From Aspidapion aeneum (taxonomy: Eukaryota; Arthropoda; Insecta; Coleoptera; Brentidae): DNA of 64,000 nucleotides. The notes beneath the pieces are model-generated. The model saw only the letters and a program-made list of their open reading frames with translations. It searched no databases and was not told where the DNA came from. Every line of letters starts with the position of its first letter. Position 1 is the first letter of the stretch. The stretch covers positions 47,263,134-47,327,133 of the forward strand of contig OY755044.1 in NCBI GenBank assembly GCA_963576565.1, written 5' to 3'. Shown in pieces: positions 22,507-33,369 of the stretch. Both the position numbers and the translations under genes were made by a program.

Positions 22507-23650
22507 CAAAAATATCTGAGGGCACGGCACTGCCTCGCCAAGTTCACGCAACTGCTGTCCCATTGTTTCTTGAAACATTTCAGCCCATATTTGACCTATC
22601 TAAAACTCGACTTCGGAATAAGCTACAAATATCAAACTTTGCACACTTGTAGATCTTCATAGAGTTAACATCCCCTCCAAGTTTCATGGACGTCCAAGAA
22701 GTTACGAAATTTCAGAAAAACGTCGAAATTGTCACTCACTCACTCATGTATAGATCATCAAAATTCTACTGTACCTCCAGACATGCTACAAAGCTGAAAT
22801 TTGGCACACTGATAGAAATTATGACCAAACACTTAACATTGCCCACTTCCAGAAACGCTAGAGAGCTCAGCTTTGGCAGACTGATAGGAACTATGATAAA
22901 ACCAGATTTTTTTTTAAACCCTAAAATTATAATTTACGTAAGAGTAACATTGCCCACTTCTAGAAACGCTAGAGGGCTGAGCTTTGGAAGGTCAATAGTA
23001 ACTATGCTAAAACTATAGAAAAAATTAAAAACACCAACATTTTCATTTACTTCCCTCTCCTATACATGTAAATGTATATAAAAGTAACATTGTCCACTTC
23101 CAGAAACGCTAGAGAGCTGAGCTTTGGAGGGCTGATAGGAACTATGATAAAACCATGGGAACAAATTAAAAAACATCAAAATTTTAAATTAGGTAGGTAG
23201 GTTTTGAATAATATTCCGCATATTTTACTACTTTAAAAGTTAAGTATTATCCAATTTCTTTAAAAAAGAAGTGAAATCATAACAAAAACATTTCATGTAA
23301 AAAACAGCCAAGTACGCGAAAATGGTATTCCGTAAAAAGAATTGAGAGAAAAGTAAAGCCAAGTTCTCCAATACAAATTTCAAAATGAAAGGTTCTTACT
23401 AGGTAGTTTGGAAATGTTTTTCTAAACTTGGCTATTACGGCTGCAAATGACTTAGGTCCAGTGCTAAATTGAATATAAAGAGGCTTGGCTGCAATAGCAA
23501 AGTTTAAAAAAACATTTCCAAACTAGTAAGAACTTTTTATTTTGAAATTTGTATTGGAGAACTTGGCTTTACTTTTATCTCAATTCTTTTTACGGAATAC
23601 CATTTTCGCGTACTTGGCTTTTTTTTTCATGAAATGATTTTGTTATGATG
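22507..23650 (+). mobile_element. HT-family element, copy 2 (most complete)
   Basis: Begins ATCTGAGGGCACGG, as the inverted copy at 30253 does (ATCTGGGGGCACGG). The leader includes TTGAAACATTTCAGCCCATA and GTATAGATCATCAAAATTC. Tandem 141-bp units follow (22836, 22947 with an internal deletion, 23087), then the bridge, then a 376-bp palindrome (23275-23650) with CATAACAAAAACATTTCATG arms. The 110-codon frame at 22686-23018 is a read-through of the repeats, and its protein repeats simply mirror the DNA repeats. Confidence 0.9.
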
Positions 23651-23689
23651 TTACTTATCATTGATGTATTTACTACATGTTGTCTAAAA

Positions 23690-23900
23690 TACCCCAAAAT
23701 TCTAATTTACTTCCCTAGTAAATGTAAAAGTTATATAAAAGTAACACTGCCCACTTTCAGAAACGCTAGAGAGCTGAGACTTTTTAAGACTGAAAGGCAC
23801 TAAGATAAAACTATAGCAAAAAATTTAAAAACCCCAATATTTTATTTTACTTCCATCTCCTATAAATGTAAATTTATATAAAAGTAACATTGCCCACTAT
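23690..23900 (+). repeat. Detached HT tandem units
   Basis: One complete and one partial 141-bp HT unit (AGTAACACTGCCCACTTTCAG at 23740, AGTAACATTGCCCACTATTG at 23883) beyond the palindrome of copy 2. They may be the remnant of another HT copy. Confidence 0.7.
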
Positions 23901-24893
23901 TGATGTATTAACTACATGTTGTCTAGTCAAATAATTTATGTAGGTGTATAAAAATTAACGTGAAACCCCTGCACAATAGTTTTTTGCAACACAATAATCA
24001 AAATTTGATGGTTTTGATGAGAATTGGTGGAATATAGGTTATTGGTATAGGGTTCGTTTTTTTTAAAAATGATAATGTTAAAGTGGAAAGAACAGATTGT
24101 TATACGTGTAATTAATAAACGAGTTTCCCATGTACACCCTGTACACCGCCTGTGGTTTATTAATTTTCGCTTCTATAACATAATAAACGCACACGGTACT
24201 CTTTATAATCAAATTAGTTCCAACAGCACCGTGCCTAACGCGAAATGCTCGCTGATCATCCCTAATGCATTGGGTACCGCTAGTAGAGTCCCTGGTACCG
24301 TTATCACTGATGATAATTCATGATTCATATGTGAGTGGGCCTTGCAGCCCTTCCACTGCGACCACCAGTGGGTCTATTGTGGCTCATTATCACTGTCACG
24401 AAGTGGTGAAATTAATGTGACGCAAAACACAGTAAGAAATGATACTTAGAAGGTTAACCCTCCAAACTTCCCTTTGATGTCGGTGTCGACAAGGAATTAT
24501 CTTGGAATTTACTTAAAGCGTTCACCCCATAGGCATACTGCTGATATTTTTAAAAATAAAATAAGCAATTTACAAGGTTGGGTAGGAAATATTGCACATC
24601 GTACATCTTTCCATTTAGATTGAAAAGCAGATATTAATTATGTGTATAGTTATTAACAGATAGGCATATCAAACGAACTGTCACGATCAGCTGTTCGATG
24701 GTTGCCGTACGACAAACAAAGCGTTTTCCCATAAGCCGCAATGTTAACATAAACGTAATTTTAAAGAAAAGTGAAACGATTTAATTTGCAACAAAGATGC
24801 TGTTTTAACTATTGGCCCTTTGTGCACATGAGAAAAATACATTTTTCTTTTAAAAAAATAGTTAAAGCCAGTAAATCTCAAAGAAAAGGGACG
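23901..24893. other. Intron, possible LINE scrap, otherwise unassigned
   Basis: A plus-strand frame near 24482-24632 reads VSTRNYLGIYLKRSPHRH and then FKNKISNLQGWV, which looks like the thumb region of a LINE reverse transcriptase, but it is too short to assign. The 84-codon frame at 24069 has no recognised domain. Confidence 0.35.
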
Positions 24894-25130
24894 ATGTTTT
24901 GTTCAATAAGTGGCAGCTGGAGAGGTCTTGATAATGTTAGTTTTTATGGAATACCATATTTTGACCTTAAAGAATCATCCTGATTTAAATAGAATACCAT
25001 ATTTTGACCTTAAAGAATCATCCTGATTTAAATAAACTCAGCTCAAAGAAGGCAAAAGAAAGTGGATAAGTGCTCTAAGAGCTGACTTAAAAGATCAGAA
25101 ATTGAAATATTTGAAAGTTTTTATGTCAGG
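24894..25130 (+). pseudogene. THAP-domain-like fragment with internal duplication
   Basis: Starting at ATG 24894, the frame reads MFCSISGSWRG...NVSFYGIP and stops. After an exact 43-bp tandem duplication (24951 and 24994) it continues KRKWISALRADLKDQ. The C-x-x-G start, SF-x-x-xP block and W-x-x-ALR block follow the order of a THAP zinc finger, but later Cys and His ligands are not visible. Such domains occur in P-element-type transposases and in host proteins. Stops make it inactive as written. Confidence 0.5.
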
Positions 25131-25271
25131 TTTGTTTTGGATAAATAGGTAACTCCAGTGGACGTTTTACAGAAGTATAACATAGAGGTGTGTTAAACTG
25201 TAAGAAATATTTCACTATGATTTTTTTACTATTCTAGGCAAGCAACTTTATTACTCAATTAAAATAATTAA

Positions 25272-25553
25272 TAGATACTTATTGGAATAAAACCTGACCT
25301 TATTTTAAAATCGACCCTATGGTGACAGATTTGCATATAAAAAGCAGCTGCTCTGCTTCAAAATTCGGCCTTTGTGTATTTAAAAACCGGATTTATTAGT
25401 GTCGGTATTTATTAAATGAAAGTTAGCGTCTTTATTATTAAATTTGGCTTTAGAATGTCAATTTTGAGAGGTCAGCTGTTAGTTTTCTGTGTAAATGTGT
25501 CAAAATAAAGTCGACTCTAAAATAAAGTCAGGTTTTATTCCAATAAGTCCCTA
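25272..25553. mobile_element. TA-MITE family, copy 2
   Basis: The left end is decayed (TAGATACTTATTGGAATAAAA) and the right end intact (TTTTATTCCAATAAGTCCCTA). Interior motifs (GACAGATTTGCATATAAAAAG, TCGGCCTTTGTGTATTTAAA) match copy 3 at 31511 in reverse. Length 282 bp. Confidence 0.85.
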
Positions 25554-26442
25554 ATAACCTAAAATTAGAATACAGCAATGATCCCTCCTGAATGGATTAT
25601 TGTTTCAAAAGAGTTGAAAAATTTTAAAAATTGTGGTTGAAAAAAGGGCCCAGAGAAAGAAAAGGAAAATGATATGAGGTTCAAAGGTGATCCGTGGTTA
25701 AAGCGAGGGGTGATCAGCTGAACCAAATTTGTACACAGTGCTACAGAACTCAAATTCTATCCTGTAGTGTATTGTAGCGTCCTATATAGTGTCCAATGGA
25801 GTCCTGTATAGTCAAAGTTTTTTTTCTTTAATAAATATTTATTTTACAGACCTCGAAACAGCCCTATTGGCTGTATTTATTTTTCTTTCTTAACCTCAGA
25901 AACACATCATAAACGACTGTAATGATTATACACACCATAAACGACTAATGATTAATACTTCTTTTGAAGACGTAATAATTTTTTCATATGTAAATTTATT
26001 ACTCTGACGCTCAGGTATTTACGGCACTGGTACTTTTGGAGTTGATATTGAACTTAAATTGTGTTTCAAGCTAAAATGCTCGTTTGCTAAATTAATTTTT
26101 ATTATTCATGAGACAGTAATATTACAGGCTTTAAAAATTAAGGTCTATGTTTGTTCCACATTCGATTACATTATGTTCGAAGAAGTAGTGACCCTAAGGA
26201 CTTTCGGACATCATGGTAGTGATATTATTTTCCAAGAAGGCATGCATATGGCCGTACCCAGAGCGAATCAAAAGCCGATCAAGCCAAGAGGGATCCATTA
26301 GGGACCATTATGCGGGTGGCAGATTCTCATATACCTAGTCGTTTTTAGATCATGATAAGACAAAAACAACCGTGAAGAATGTTTCAAAATAAGTTTATGT
26401 AAACTTTAAAACCAAAGCTCAGAGGAAAGCGCGCAATGCCTT
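25554..26442. other. Intron, no gene recognised
   Basis: Contains short duplications (CATAAACGACT twice near 25910-25940). The 80-codon frame at 26059-26301 has no recognised domain. The spacer 26590-26828 also holds nothing recognisable. Confidence 0.4.
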
Positions 26443-26586
26443 ATACCCAGTTTCCACCTTTGCGTGCCCACCCTGATCGCAGAAGTGCATCACGTGACGG
26501 GACATGGATTTGCACCGGTATTAAATACAGCGTCACCTGATGCGTTTTTTGAATCAGGGTGTGCACGCATAGGTGAAAACCGGGTA
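26443..26586. mobile_element. MITE with TTA duplication, PIF/Harbinger-like
   Basis: TTA (26440-26442) and TTA (26587-26589) flank 144 bp whose ends TACCCAGTTTCCACCTTTGCG and CGCATAGGTGAAAACCGGGTA are inverted. The similarity continues into CACCCTGAT-C. A 3-bp TWA target with such ends is typical of PIF/Harbinger MITEs. The superfamily call is inference. Confidence 0.8.
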
Positions 26587-26841
26587 TTACGTGTTAGGCC
26601 AACTAGATAAACATTTTAGGGCTTTCGTTAGGGTGAAAACACGCAAAATTTTTAGAAAATGTACCCCTTTTCTCTCTTAGTCTCCCCACCAGTTATTTTG
26701 TTTGTATTTGATATTTTAATGATGTTAGCATTTGTTACTTTTTTGTCAGTGTTTAGTTTATTTATTATTTAGCCAGTGGTGGTGCGTGTTGTAAAACTTT
26801 GCGGGTGCACACCCAAAAAAAATTGTTAGGCGTCCATTTTT

Positions 26842-28580
26842 TTTTATTTAGTCGGTTTAGAACGTTTTTCTACGTTGTCCGACGCCTATTCTCCACCTCC
26901 TTCGATCCTGACAATCATCTTCTGTCAGATTTTTTTGACTCTTTGGATTGACTGTTGCCATTCTAGTTTAGGACGCCCTCTTTTTCTGCGCCCTATTGGT
27001 TGCCATTCTAGGACCTGCTTTGGTAATCTTTCGTCGTTCATCCGTTGTACATGGCCGTACCATATCAGTTGCCTTTTAGTGATGTCATCCGTTATGCTTC
27101 CTTCGATTCCCATTCTTTCTTTTATCTTTCTAGATATTCTCATTGATCTTCTTATTGCATCCATTTCGACACTTTCCATTTTTGTTTTGTATTTTTCTGT
27201 TACGCGACAAGTCTCTATTCCATACAACAGCGTGCTTTTCACCATTGTTTCATATATGTTAAATTTTACATTCTTTTTTATCTCTCTGCTTTTTTCCAGT
27301 TCTTTACAGTCTGTTCCTGTCTTATCAAATGTGACACCCAAGTATACATACTCATTGCATGGAGATATTACTTGTCCATTGTCTAGTTCTAACTCACTGG
27401 ATTCGTTTCCAATACATAAGTACTGTGTCTTGTCCACGTTCACTGTTAATCCCCACTTTTGGTATTCTTCCATTAACTTTCTCATCATTTACTCCATATC
27501 CTCTTTATCATTAGCTACAATTACTTGGTCGTCAGCAAACTGTAGTGTGTATATGGTAAATCGGTCGTTAAGTTGTATTCCCATGCCGTGCACTTTCCGT
27601 TTCCAGTTTTTTAGAGCTACTGCGATATATATTTTAAAAAGAGTTGGAGAAATACAACATCCCTGTTTTAAGCCTTTTGTTACCAGGAATTCTTTTGAAA
27701 GTCGATTTCCAATTTTAATTTTAGATTTTGACCCTTTGTATAGTTCTTTTATCGCTTTTATGTATGTATGATTGATATTAGTCTGCTCTAGCACTGTCCA
27801 TAGTTTTTCTACTGGAACGGTATCATATGCTTTTTGTAGGTCCACAAAGGTAACATGAGTCTCTATATTTCTGGCGCTCCTTTTCTCAATTACTTGTTTA
27901 AGACAAAAAACATTATCACTACAAGATCTGCCTGCACGAAACCCACTTTATTCTTCTTCTTGTTCATGAAAATCCTTCTCTATTAGATCTCTAAGAATCC
28001 TACCGTACAATCTACTGAGAGTACTGGTTACTGAAATTCCTCTGTAATTGTTGCAATCCAGCTTGTTTCCTTTTTTGTGTATTGAGGATATGAATGCAAT
28101 TTTCCAATCATCAGGTACTGGATGTCCGTTTATGCATTGATTGATAATATATGTGAGATTTTCGAGTAGTTTCTCTGATCCATATTTGAGCATTTCAGCA
28201 TATATTCCCCCAGGTCCGCTAGCTTTTCCGGATTTAAGCTTTTTTATACTATTCTTTATCATTTCTTTTTCGATGATTACTTCCTCTCCATCTACGTCTA
28301 TGTCTCTCCTCGGAGAGGCTGTTAGATATTCGGGTCTCGTCTCCTGCAGCAGTTCCTTGTAGTGTTCTGTCCGTTGTTCTGGTTTGATGATCTTTTTCTT
28401 TTGTTGGGTTTTTTACTGTAGAAATGAATTTCCATACTTCAGAGCTCTGCCTACCTCCTACGTGTGTATTGATATCGTGGCATTTGCGCTCGAACAGTTC
28501 ATTTTTTTCTGTGCGTATCAAATTTCTTAGCTGTCTTCTGGTTTCCCTGTAGATTTCTAGGTCTCTTTGTTCTTTAGTAC
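26842..28580 (-). mobile_element. 5'-truncated RTE-type LINE with 13-bp target duplication
   Basis: GGCGTCCATTTTT flanks both sides (26829-26841 and 28581-28593). The minus-strand coding part survives in four open pieces. 28521-28249 lies upstream of the RT. 28262-27948 has SGKASGPGGIYAEMLKYG and NYRGISVTSTLSRL. 27845-27489 has DLQKAYDTVPVEKLW, GLKQGCCISPTLF and catalytic FADDQVIVAND. 27488-26925 is the C-terminal region, with WYGHVQRMNDERLPKQ and GRRKRGRPKLEW. Frameshifts and stops between pieces inactivate it. Endonuclease is missing through truncation. It shares its 3' end with 14258-15392. The 298-codon plus-strand frame (26875-27771) is its antisense shadow. Confidence 0.95.
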
Positions 28581-28593
28581 GGCGTCCATTTTT

Positions 28594-29162
28594 ACGTTTA
28601 AAGACGTCACTAGTGGTAGCCTATAGGAAATGCATTTAAAACTGAGAAACTATGAATCACTGAAATGTTCTTTCACTGATTTTTACCTTCCTATCCCGTG
28701 CAGAAATGGCTAGAGAAGGTCTTGTTTTCGACGAATAATTTTTTTCACATGATGCCGAAAATGTGCTAGCAATATCGTCGTTACGTCTGTACGTGTGTGT
28801 GTGTGTCTGTGTTTGTGTAGGTGTGTTTGTGTGTGTGTATGTCTGTCCGTAACACGATAGCTCCTAAACCGCTGCACCGAAATGAAATTTTCAGGTAAAA
28901 TATTGTTCGACACCGTAACGATCTGATTAGATTTGGGTCAAAAACCGTTAATGCCAATGACAGTTTTTTTGACAGTTAATAAATTGAAAATATGTTAAAA
29001 ATTCTTCTAAAAAGAAAAATTGTCTTAAGATCTAATACTAAAAATTCAAATATGTATCCCTTTGCAACCTTCTAGTAGGCAAAAAAGTTAATATTTTTTT
29101 CTTTTTTATTGTGACTAGACTATTTAGTAAGCAGTTGGTAGCACAGAAGAATTTAGGAAAAT
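28594..29162. other. Spacer with GT-rich microsatellite and H-like core
   Basis: An imperfect (GT)n tract (about 28792-28842) is followed by TCTGTCCGTAACACGATAGC and AAACCGCTGCACCGAAATG. This is the microsatellite-then-'AAACCGCT' order seen in the core of H elements, though hairpins and tandem units are missing. A distant relative is possible. Confidence 0.5.
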
Positions 29163-30253
29163 ATCATAACAAAAACATTTAATGTAAAAAAGCCAAGTAC
29201 GCGAAAATGGTATTCCGTAAAAAGACTTGAGATAAAAGTAAAGCCAAGTTCTCCAATACAAATTTTAAAATGAATGGTTCTTACTAATTCGGAAATGTTG
29301 CTATTACTGCCAAACTTCCTTATGTTTAATTTAGCACTGTGCTCATTAACGTACGTTAATGACTGTGCCTAAGAGTCATTTGCAGCCGTAATACCCAAGT
29401 TTAGAAAAATATTTCCAAACTAGTAAGAACCTTTCATTTTAAAATTTGTATTGGAGAACTTGGCTTTACCTCTATCTCAATTCTTTTTACGGAATACTAT
29501 TTTCGCGTACTTGGCATTTTATATGAAATGTTTTTGTTATGATTTCACTCCTTTTTTAAAGGATTTGGATAATATTTAAGTTTTAAAGTAGTAAACTATG
29601 CGGAATATTGCTTAAAACTTTTGCAAGCCTGATTTAAAATTTTGAGGTTTTTAATTTCTTCCTATGGTTTTATCATTGTTCCTATCAGCCTTCCAAAGCT
29701 CAGCTCTCTAGCGTTTCTGGAAGTGGGCAATGTTACTTTTACATGACTTTAAATTTATAGGAGACGGAAGTAAATTAAAATTTTGGCATTTTTAAACTTT
29801 TTTTCTAATTTTATCATGGTTCCTATCAGTCTGCCAACGCTCAGCTCTCTAGCGTTCCTGGAAGTGGGCAATGTTACTTTTAGATAACTTTACATTTATA
29901 GGGGAGGGGAGTAAATCAGAATATTGGGGTTTTTTGATTTTTTCCAAGGGTTTCGTCATAATTTATATCAGTCTGCCAAATTTCAGCTTTGTAGCATGTC
30001 TGGAAGTACAGTAGAATGTTAATGATCTATACATGATGAAGTGAGTGGCAATTTTGACGTTTTTTAAAATTTCGTAACTACTTTACCACTTTGTGGAAGT
30101 CTATCAAACTTGGAGGGGTTGTTAACTTTATGAAGATCCACTGTGCAAGTTTGAGTTTTGTAGCTGATTCCGAAATAGAGGTTTAGATAGCTCAAATATG
30201 GGCTGAAATGTTTCAAGAAAAGATGCAGCACCATCCATCCGTGCCCCCAGATA
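29163..30253 (-). mobile_element. HT-family element, copy 3 (inverted)
   Basis: The palindrome (29163-29543) comes first on the plus strand, with ATCATAACAAAAACATTT and AAATGTTTTTGTTATGAT ends. Reverse-oriented bridge, tandem units (GCGTTTCTGGAAGTGGGCAA and variant) and leader follow, ending CCGTGCCCCCAGAT at 30253, the inverse of the start of copy 2. This agreement fixes the outer boundary of the family. Confidence 0.85.
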
Positions 30254-30419
30254 ACCACAAAATGGCCGACTGACAGATCCCCATGGTGTCCCCATGAAAT
30301 TCGCACTCGTCGATAAGCTATCGATTCACCTCCCATTCCCATGTCTCTAGATTCTACAGAAGCTGTAGGACCCTTGAAACTTAAGTAAAAAGTATGAGTC
30401 AGACAATAAATAAATGAGG

Positions 30420-30640
30420 GAGAGTGATCTGTTTGGGAATCCGAACTCCAAGGCGGTGGGCCTCGGCTTATTACAGGGGAGCCCCGAGGGGCCCTCGCAG
30501 TCCGTCCGGCACCTGTATACGGCTAATTATAAGGCGGCACGGCACACAAAGGCGCCTCGGTATGCTTGATTATGTCCGAGTTTTACCTGCCTTCTACCCA
30601 CCACCGCACCGCACCGTCCCAAACGGCAGACAGTACATCG
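30420..30640. other. GC-rich island of unknown nature
   Basis: About 220 bp are clearly GC-rich within AT-rich DNA, with a strong local hairpin (GGGCCTCGGC and GCCCCGAGGGGCCC near 30461-30496) and CCACCGCACCGCACCG. A 91-codon frame covers it but shows no domain. It could be a SINE-like or exon-derived fragment. It lies between HT copy 3 and H copy 2. Confidence 0.4.
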
Positions 30641-30713
30641 TGGCTACGCCAAAAAGTGGCAACTACTTTTTTCATTTTATAAAACTTATGAACTTTTGAG
30701 CCTAAATAAAAAG

Positions 30714-31424
30714 CTCTGCCAATATATGGGCCCCTAAGCTCACACTAGGTACTATAGTTATAGTGTACGTGTGAGCTATTATAACTAAAAACTGAAATAT
30801 ATTTTATTCAACTCCACACTAAATTACCTTTTGTTTGATACCACACAAGCCATGTTTTGACTTAAACTCAAATTTTTGAAATCCACCCCCACCCTTAAAA
30901 ACAACAAAAACTAAAATGTATTTTGTTCAACTCCGGACTCAATTACCTTTCGTTTGATATCACACACGCCATATTTTCACTTAAACTCTAATTTTTGAAA
31001 TATACCCCCACCCTTTTTTTTAAATAAATTAAAATGTATTTTGTTTAACTCCAGACTCAATTACCTTTCGTTTGATATCACACACGCCATATTGTCACAT
31101 AAACTCTAATTTTTCAAATCTATCCCCACCTTTTTATTTGGTTTGTGTTCGGTGGATTTTGTTCATTTTTAAATGGGACCATCTCGACCCAAGACCCAGC
31201 CTAGGTACCAAATTTCATTGAAATCTGCCAAGCGGTTTTTGAGTTATGCGCGTTGGTCGTTACAGACAGACATACAGACAGACAGACGGCGCAACAAAAA
31301 AGTTTCAAAATCATCTGAAACGCAAAGATATATAAAAATTTTTGAAATCGGAGCAACTTTTTTTTTCTCGAAAAAATTAGGATCACCATAGCTCACACTA
31401 TAGTATAGTATATGTGTGAGCTAA
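30714..31424 (+). mobile_element. H-family element, copy 2
   Basis: Starts TCTGCCAATATATGGGCCCC with hairpin 1 (AGCTCACACTAGG to ACGTGTGAGCT). It has three tandem units (GATATCACACACGCCATATT, CACCCTTTTT), the conserved AAATGGGACCATCTCGACCC segment, a (CAGA)n tract, and hairpin 2 (AGCTCACACTATAG to ATATGTGTGAGCT), ending CTAA. Non-coding. Frames of 62-72 codons here are repeat artefacts. Confidence 0.95.
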
Positions 31425-31510
31425 AACATATCAGTTCAATCAATCACAACGTAAATCTTGAGTGTGCTACGTCATTCTAAAGTAAATTTTACACTACGCA
31501 CCTTTATTAA

Positions 31511-31725
31511 TAGGGACTTATTGGAATAAAACCTGACTTTATTTTAGAGTCGACTTTATTCTGACAGATTTACAAAGAAGTGACAGCTGACCTTTCAAAA
31601 TTGACATACCATAGTCACTAATAAATTCGGTTCTTAAACACACAAAAGCCGAATTTTGAAGGAAAGCGCTGCTTTTTATATGTAAATTTTAAAATAAGGT
31701 CAGGTTTTATTCTAATAAGTCCCTA
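31511..31725. mobile_element. TA-MITE family, copy 3 (best preserved ends)
   Basis: TAGGGACTTATTGGAATAAAA and TTTTATTCTAATAAGTCCCTA form near-perfect terminal inverted repeats extending past CCTGACTTTATTTTA. Length 215 bp. Non-coding. Confidence 0.9.
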
Positions 31726-31936
31726 TTATTACAAAAACAAATTTTATTTGATTTTTGAAATCAGCTTAAAATGTCCTTTAAAATGAAATATTACGCTTAA
31801 TATTTATGTTTTATTTTATTTAGAGACTTTTATTTTCTAAATTTGTTTCGTTGGTTTAAAATATTATTAAAAACAAATTAGTCAAAAAAAGTTTGCCATC
31901 AAGCACAGAACAGACATCAATAAGACCAATGATTCC

Positions 31937-32093
31937 ACAACTTGTACACAGATAGCCAACCCAACAAAATTCATAACAGCAGCGGACAGAAATCTCTGCG
32001 GTATATTCATGTAGTTTAAACGATAACACGGCAGAGCCATCTGTCCGCTGCTGTTATGAAGTGTGTTGGGTTGTCTATCTGTGTACAAGTGGT
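31937..32093. repeat. 157-bp near-perfect hairpin, 53-bp arms
   Basis: CTTGTACACAGATAGCCAACC and CATAACAGCAGCGGACAG on the left are mirrored by CTGTCCGCTGCTGTTATG and GGTTGTCTATCTGTGTACAAG on the right, with only about four mismatches. The loop is about 51 bp and carries a further CTCTGC / GCAGAG pair. Probably a MITE or foldback. A 68-codon minus-strand frame across it is a by-product. Confidence 0.85.
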
Positions 32094-33369
32094 GTACTCA
32101 TTGATAAGTCCAGCTGTTTTGGGTGTTGAGGTAGCTTTATTTTTGTTGAAAATGTGTAGAAATTACGTTATTCTTTAGACTGCTCTAAAGTTTGACGTTA
32201 TGACAAATATCGATGAAATGAAAGATTATATATTTCTTTTATATATCAAGACTCTGACAGAATTTGACGTTAATACAATTTTTTTTGTAAATATCATTCT
32301 CAATCTGTTTAAAAACCTTGTTTTGCTGGCTGCTGTGGTTCTAGAATAACGTTTTTTTAAATATTTTACCAACCCTTTTACCACCCTAATAGTCCCCCAC
32401 ATCAAACAAAAACCAATGGGTATAGTTTTTGCAAAGTCACTTGAATAACTCCTAATACGGGGTTCTATCGATTTCATGAAATTTTGCTTCATTCTGCCGT
32501 TCAAAAGTTATCCAAATTCATATAAAATCTTCCTGGTATAATTTCAACCCTACCGACAGAGAAGAGGCGCGACTCTTTGCGGTCCTACCACAAAGTATTT
32601 GTTTTAGGACCGTCCGAGCACAGGTCGATAGACGGCACCTGATTGGAAGATTTTTTTGAGATGCGCTTTTAATTGCTTTCGGGTGTGCTTTTCGGGACCC
32701 CTTTAGTCGGCAGTATGCAGAGTTAGAAAATAAATCAGTGTCGTTTCTGTAGGTGTAGGAATAGTAAAAATAAACCTATGCATAATAAAAAAACTAAAAT
32801 ATGAAATGTCATTTTAAGGAAAATTCTATGCTGAGTTAAAAAAATTAATAAGGTCGAATCATTTCATAAGAAAAATACCACCCTATGAAATATCTTAAAA
32901 ACTAAAACTGACAGAAGAAATTCAGATTTTAAAAATGAAAATTTTTAAAAAACCCTTGGTAGGCCGAAAACAGCTTGATGTACCGTAAACCCCCAAAAAT
33001 GTCCAATTTGGATCCCCTGTACATATAAGCTAAAATATCAGAAATGTTGGTTGCGTCTTTTTAGCTTGCTGTTCTTTGGCAGAGGTGGTACCCATCGACT
33101 ATGACCACCCGGAACAGTAGCGGCTCGGTGCCAATTTATTTGAGAAAAGAAATGAAAGAGGTGTCAATAAAAGTTTATTGGCTTTTCTGCACTTGGCACT
33201 GTCCTTACAAAGGAAATTATGATTACTTAAACTTCAAAGGGTAGTATTAAAAGGTGTTTTGATCCATATAATTTAAGGGTAATGAAAAAATGCTCGATCG
33301 TACCTACTGCATTAATAGACCACCTCACGTGACGTCACTTCATTTTTTTTCTTAATCCGTATTAGTATC
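32094..33369. other. Intron, no gene recognised
   Basis: The 92-codon minus-strand frame at 32226-32504 has no recognised domain. A small hairpin (GGTCCTACC / TAGGACC, about 32580-32612) lies in a less AT-rich patch at 32530-32720. Confidence 0.4.

Noticed and set aside
22686..23018. 110-codon frame with internal protein repeats
   Set aside because: The repeats follow the 141-bp HT DNA units. Neighbouring copies do not keep the frame.
26875..27771. 298-codon plus-strand open frame
   Set aside because: It is exactly antisense to the RTE reverse transcriptase, whose minus-strand reading has the catalytic FADD and other family motifs.
28710..28913. 67-codon frame rich in His and Thr
   Set aside because: Translation of the GT-rich microsatellite.
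31173..31391. Protein-like frames recurring in H elements (62-90 codons)
   Set aside because: The frame occurs on both strands of the same non-coding repeat, with (CAGA)n translated as DRQTDR. There is no start context or domain.
32530..32760. Possible LTR of a retrotransposon
   Set aside because: No paired copy, no TG...CA ends with duplication, no primer-binding site and no gag-pol nearby.
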